Shown: positions 30,776 through 32,412 of the stretch, one piece after another
How positions within the stretch are numbered: position 1 is the stretch's first letter
Layout of the letters: each line of letters starts with the position of its first letter
Assembly: GCA_009780885.1 (NCBI GenBank)
Contig: WQZF01000025.1
Span: 1-32,412, forward strand
Source: Betaproteobacteria bacterium
GTDB taxonomy: Bacteria; Pseudomonadota; Gammaproteobacteria; Burkholderiales; Rhodocyclaceae
Length of the DNA: 32,412 nucleotides
Direction of reading: 5' to 3'
Program-made: the position numbers and the translations under genes
The notes under the pieces: generated by a model
Database searches by the model: none
The model's input: the letters and a program-made list of their open reading frames with translations, nothing else
Told to the model about the DNA's origin: nothing

Positions 30776-32412
30776 ATGTCACTCATAAAATCCTTTGCAT
30801 TCAATAAGTTACCACCCCCCCGCATTAGGGTAACTGCATATTCTCCCAATAAAAATTCCGCTTCTTCCCCGCCCTCTTCTTCGGGCGGTTTTCTTCCGTT
30901 TTTCCGAAAGCTTGCCAAGGCATTGGCCGTAATCGCGTTGGCACTGGTTCTCGCGCCCACGGATGCGTTCGCGGCCCCTGTGGGAAACAATACGCAAAAT
31001 TTTCAAATTGGCAAGAGCACATCGCTTAACTCGTATTCGGTTGGCGGAGGAGGAGGAAGCTTATCCGTACAATCAGGCGCCTTACCGGCGGGAGTCAGTT
31101 TTGATCATCAAGCTGGTAACCTTTGGCATTTCACTGGGACGCCTGAGCCGGGGGCTGTGGGCAACTACCTCGTTACGCTTGAGGATTCTGCTGACCCTGG
31201 CCATACCAAGGACGTCAGCATCACCGTCTCGGAAGGCCCGCAAAGCATCGCGCAGTCCGACATCGATAGGGTGATGAGCGATGTGGGCAGCACCGTGCAG
31301 CTTGCTCAAACCGCGAACAACGGCAACGGCGATGAAATTCCACAAGCTTCGACAGACGCGCCTACGCTGGTTTATTCAGGCGGCACGGCAGGAATCGCGA
31401 CAGTCGACGGAACCGGCCTCGTCACGATCGAGGGAGAAGGCACGACCACGGTGTTTATCGACTCCGCCGCGACAGGCAGCTATCTCGCCGCGACACAAAA
31501 GCCTGTTGTCATTACCGTAAGAATCTTCGACCCCACGATCAACGCAAATGACGACAGCTCTCTGCCTGGCGAGGCAAAAACCCTGAGCGCCACGCTGGCA
31601 GGCGCGTATCTGGCAAGCGGCGACAGCATGATATTCACCGCAAGCAGCGGAACAATCTCCGTCCCGGCAACCGCGACTGCGAACGGCGACATCAGCTTTG
31701 ATTTGTCTGCCGCCGACATCGACGAGCTCGGGCTGGGAGCGCATACATTTACGATTTCGCAAACCGGCACAACGGGCAATGCCGCAACGAACAACAATAC
31801 GGTCGCCGATGCGACGTTTACGCTGACGATCGCCTCCCCTCCTCCTCCGACACCGCCGACTCCGCAACCCACTCCTTCTCCCACACCCACTCCCGCCTTC
31901 TCCGACGGCGACACGCTGGCCCCGGGAAGCAGCAGCGCTGCGCCTGCCGGGAATTCTTCGTTCTGTCTCGGAAATTCAGGAAGCGCCCCGGTCACGGTGA
32001 TCATCGACAAGGTGCCCTATACGATTGTGCCGGAAGCCGAGAACACCTGCTTCGAGGTCTTTGCCTCCGAAACCGGACGCGCGTTGATTCTCGACAGCGG
32101 TACGGCGGACATCAGCACTCCAATGCCCAACGCGGCTCTGCTCGAAGCGAGGAATGGGGATCTGGTGATGAATGAAGGCAACGCGACGATCCGCGCGACG
32201 GTTGATCCGAATTGCACGAGCACCCGGGTCACGGTGCTCGAAGGCAAGGTGGATGCGCCGGAATGGATCACGAGTCCGATGCCCTCGACCGGCTGCCCGG
32301 AAGACGCGCTGACGCCGAAACAGGGAAGCTTCATGGTGGGCGACGGAAAGCTCGCCTGCCCGCCGTCTGCGCTCTCGATCAAGGGGACGTGGGCGAAGCT
32401 GACGGTGAAACA
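30776..32412 (+). CDS. Secreted Ig-like-domain protein, 3' end beyond the window
   Basis: An uninterrupted reading frame of 545 codons that runs off the end. The N-terminus has an unusually long polar region (about 45 residues) before a hydrophobic signal core ALAVIALALVLAPTDAFA, with likely cleavage after AFA. Then come a putative Ig domain of the He_PIG type (SGALPAGVSFD..., LWHFTGTPEPGAVGNYLVTL), a second Ig-like/Big_2-type stretch (YSGGTAGIATVDGTGLVTI), a third beta-rich repeat, a Pro/Thr linker (PPPPTPPTPQPTP) and a Cys-containing region. This suggests a large surface or exported protein. GGGAG lies about 8 bases before the ATG. Family assignments are by eye; function and the C-terminal anchor are unknown. 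Confidence 0.8.
   Translation, partial: MSLIKSFAFNKLPPPRIRVTAYSPNKNSASSPPSSSGGFLPFFRKLAKALAVIALALVLAPTDAFAAPVGNNTQNFQIGKSTSLNSYSVGGGGGSLSVQSGALPAGVSFDHQAGNLWHFTGTPEPGAVGNYLVTLEDSADPGHTKDVSITVSEGPQSIAQSDIDRVMSDVGSTVQLAQTANNGNGDEIPQASTDAPTLVYSGGTAGIATVDGTGLVTIEGEGTTTVFIDSAATGSYLAATQKPVVITVRIFDPTINANDDSSLPGEAKTLSATLAGAYLASGDSMIFTASSGTISVPATATANGDISFDLSAADIDELGLGAHTFTISQTGTTGNAATNNNTVADATFTLTIASPPPPTPPTPQPTPSPTPTPAFSDGDTLAPGSSSAAPAGNSSFCLGNSGSAPVTVIIDKVPYTIVPEAENTCFEVFASETGRALILDSGTADISTPMPNAALLEARNGDLVMNEGNATIRATVDPNCTSTRVTVLEGKVDAPEWITSPMPSTGCPEDALTPKQGSFMVGDGKLACPPSALSIKGTWAKLTVK

Overview
The window looks like a chromosome segment of a GC-rich betaproteobacterium, probably close to Rhodocyclales. 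That placement is inferred from gene content: a class I PHA operon (phaC-phaB-phaR), divergent rluD/bamD, and an ilvE / zinc-finger / waaF / NTF2-like / phosphomannomutase run. I ran no database search. No rRNA, tRNA, CRISPR array or intact transposase gene was seen.

Layout. 1-5.8 kb (+): ilvE, a small CHCC zinc-finger protein, waaF, a SnoaL-like protein, phosphomannomutase/phosphoglucomutase and an EAL-HDOD signalling protein. 6.1-11 kb (-): four tandem paralogues (A-D) sharing an N-terminal module, a Pro-rich linker, a short Tyr/Ser/Phe motif and a four-cysteine zinc ribbon, but with different C-termini: a membrane-anchored DsbC-like thioredoxin fold, a DUF805-type membrane domain, a lone membrane segment, or nothing. 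11.1-15.7 kb: rluD (-) and bamD (+) back to back, a CheB methylesterase without receiver domain, an orphan BrnA-like antitoxin, and a GlcD-type FAD oxidase. 16-19 kb: a RelB/PIN toxin-antitoxin pair (-) and ppiD (+). 19.1-24.3 kb: yihY (-), LPS-core genes waaQ and a GT4 glycosyltransferase, an AbrB/PIN pair and a GST. 24.8-29.5 kb (-): rimO, phaR, phaB, phaC. 29.6-32.4 kb: a ZIP metal transporter (-) and the 5' part of a secreted Ig-like-domain protein (+) that runs off the window.

The intergenic space is rich in structured repeats: (i) a 78-bp AT-rich element with terminal inverted repeats (four full copies, all exactly 78 bp, plus one right end at base 1); (ii) a 173-bp foldback element with 18-bp inverted ends and a TAAA target duplication; (iii) a 346-bp segment bounded by 25-bp inverted repeats; (iv) a 75-165 bp hairpin-rich repeat (four copies); and (v) a short palindromic repeat built on GCGAAGCGAAGCCCA. 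In three places a repeat end supplies part of the stop codon of the neighbouring gene.

The best candidate for something undescribed is the A-D quartet: one cytoplasmic sensor-like front end attached to interchangeable membrane outputs, each gene with its own hairpin-bearing leader. The second is the 78-bp element family.
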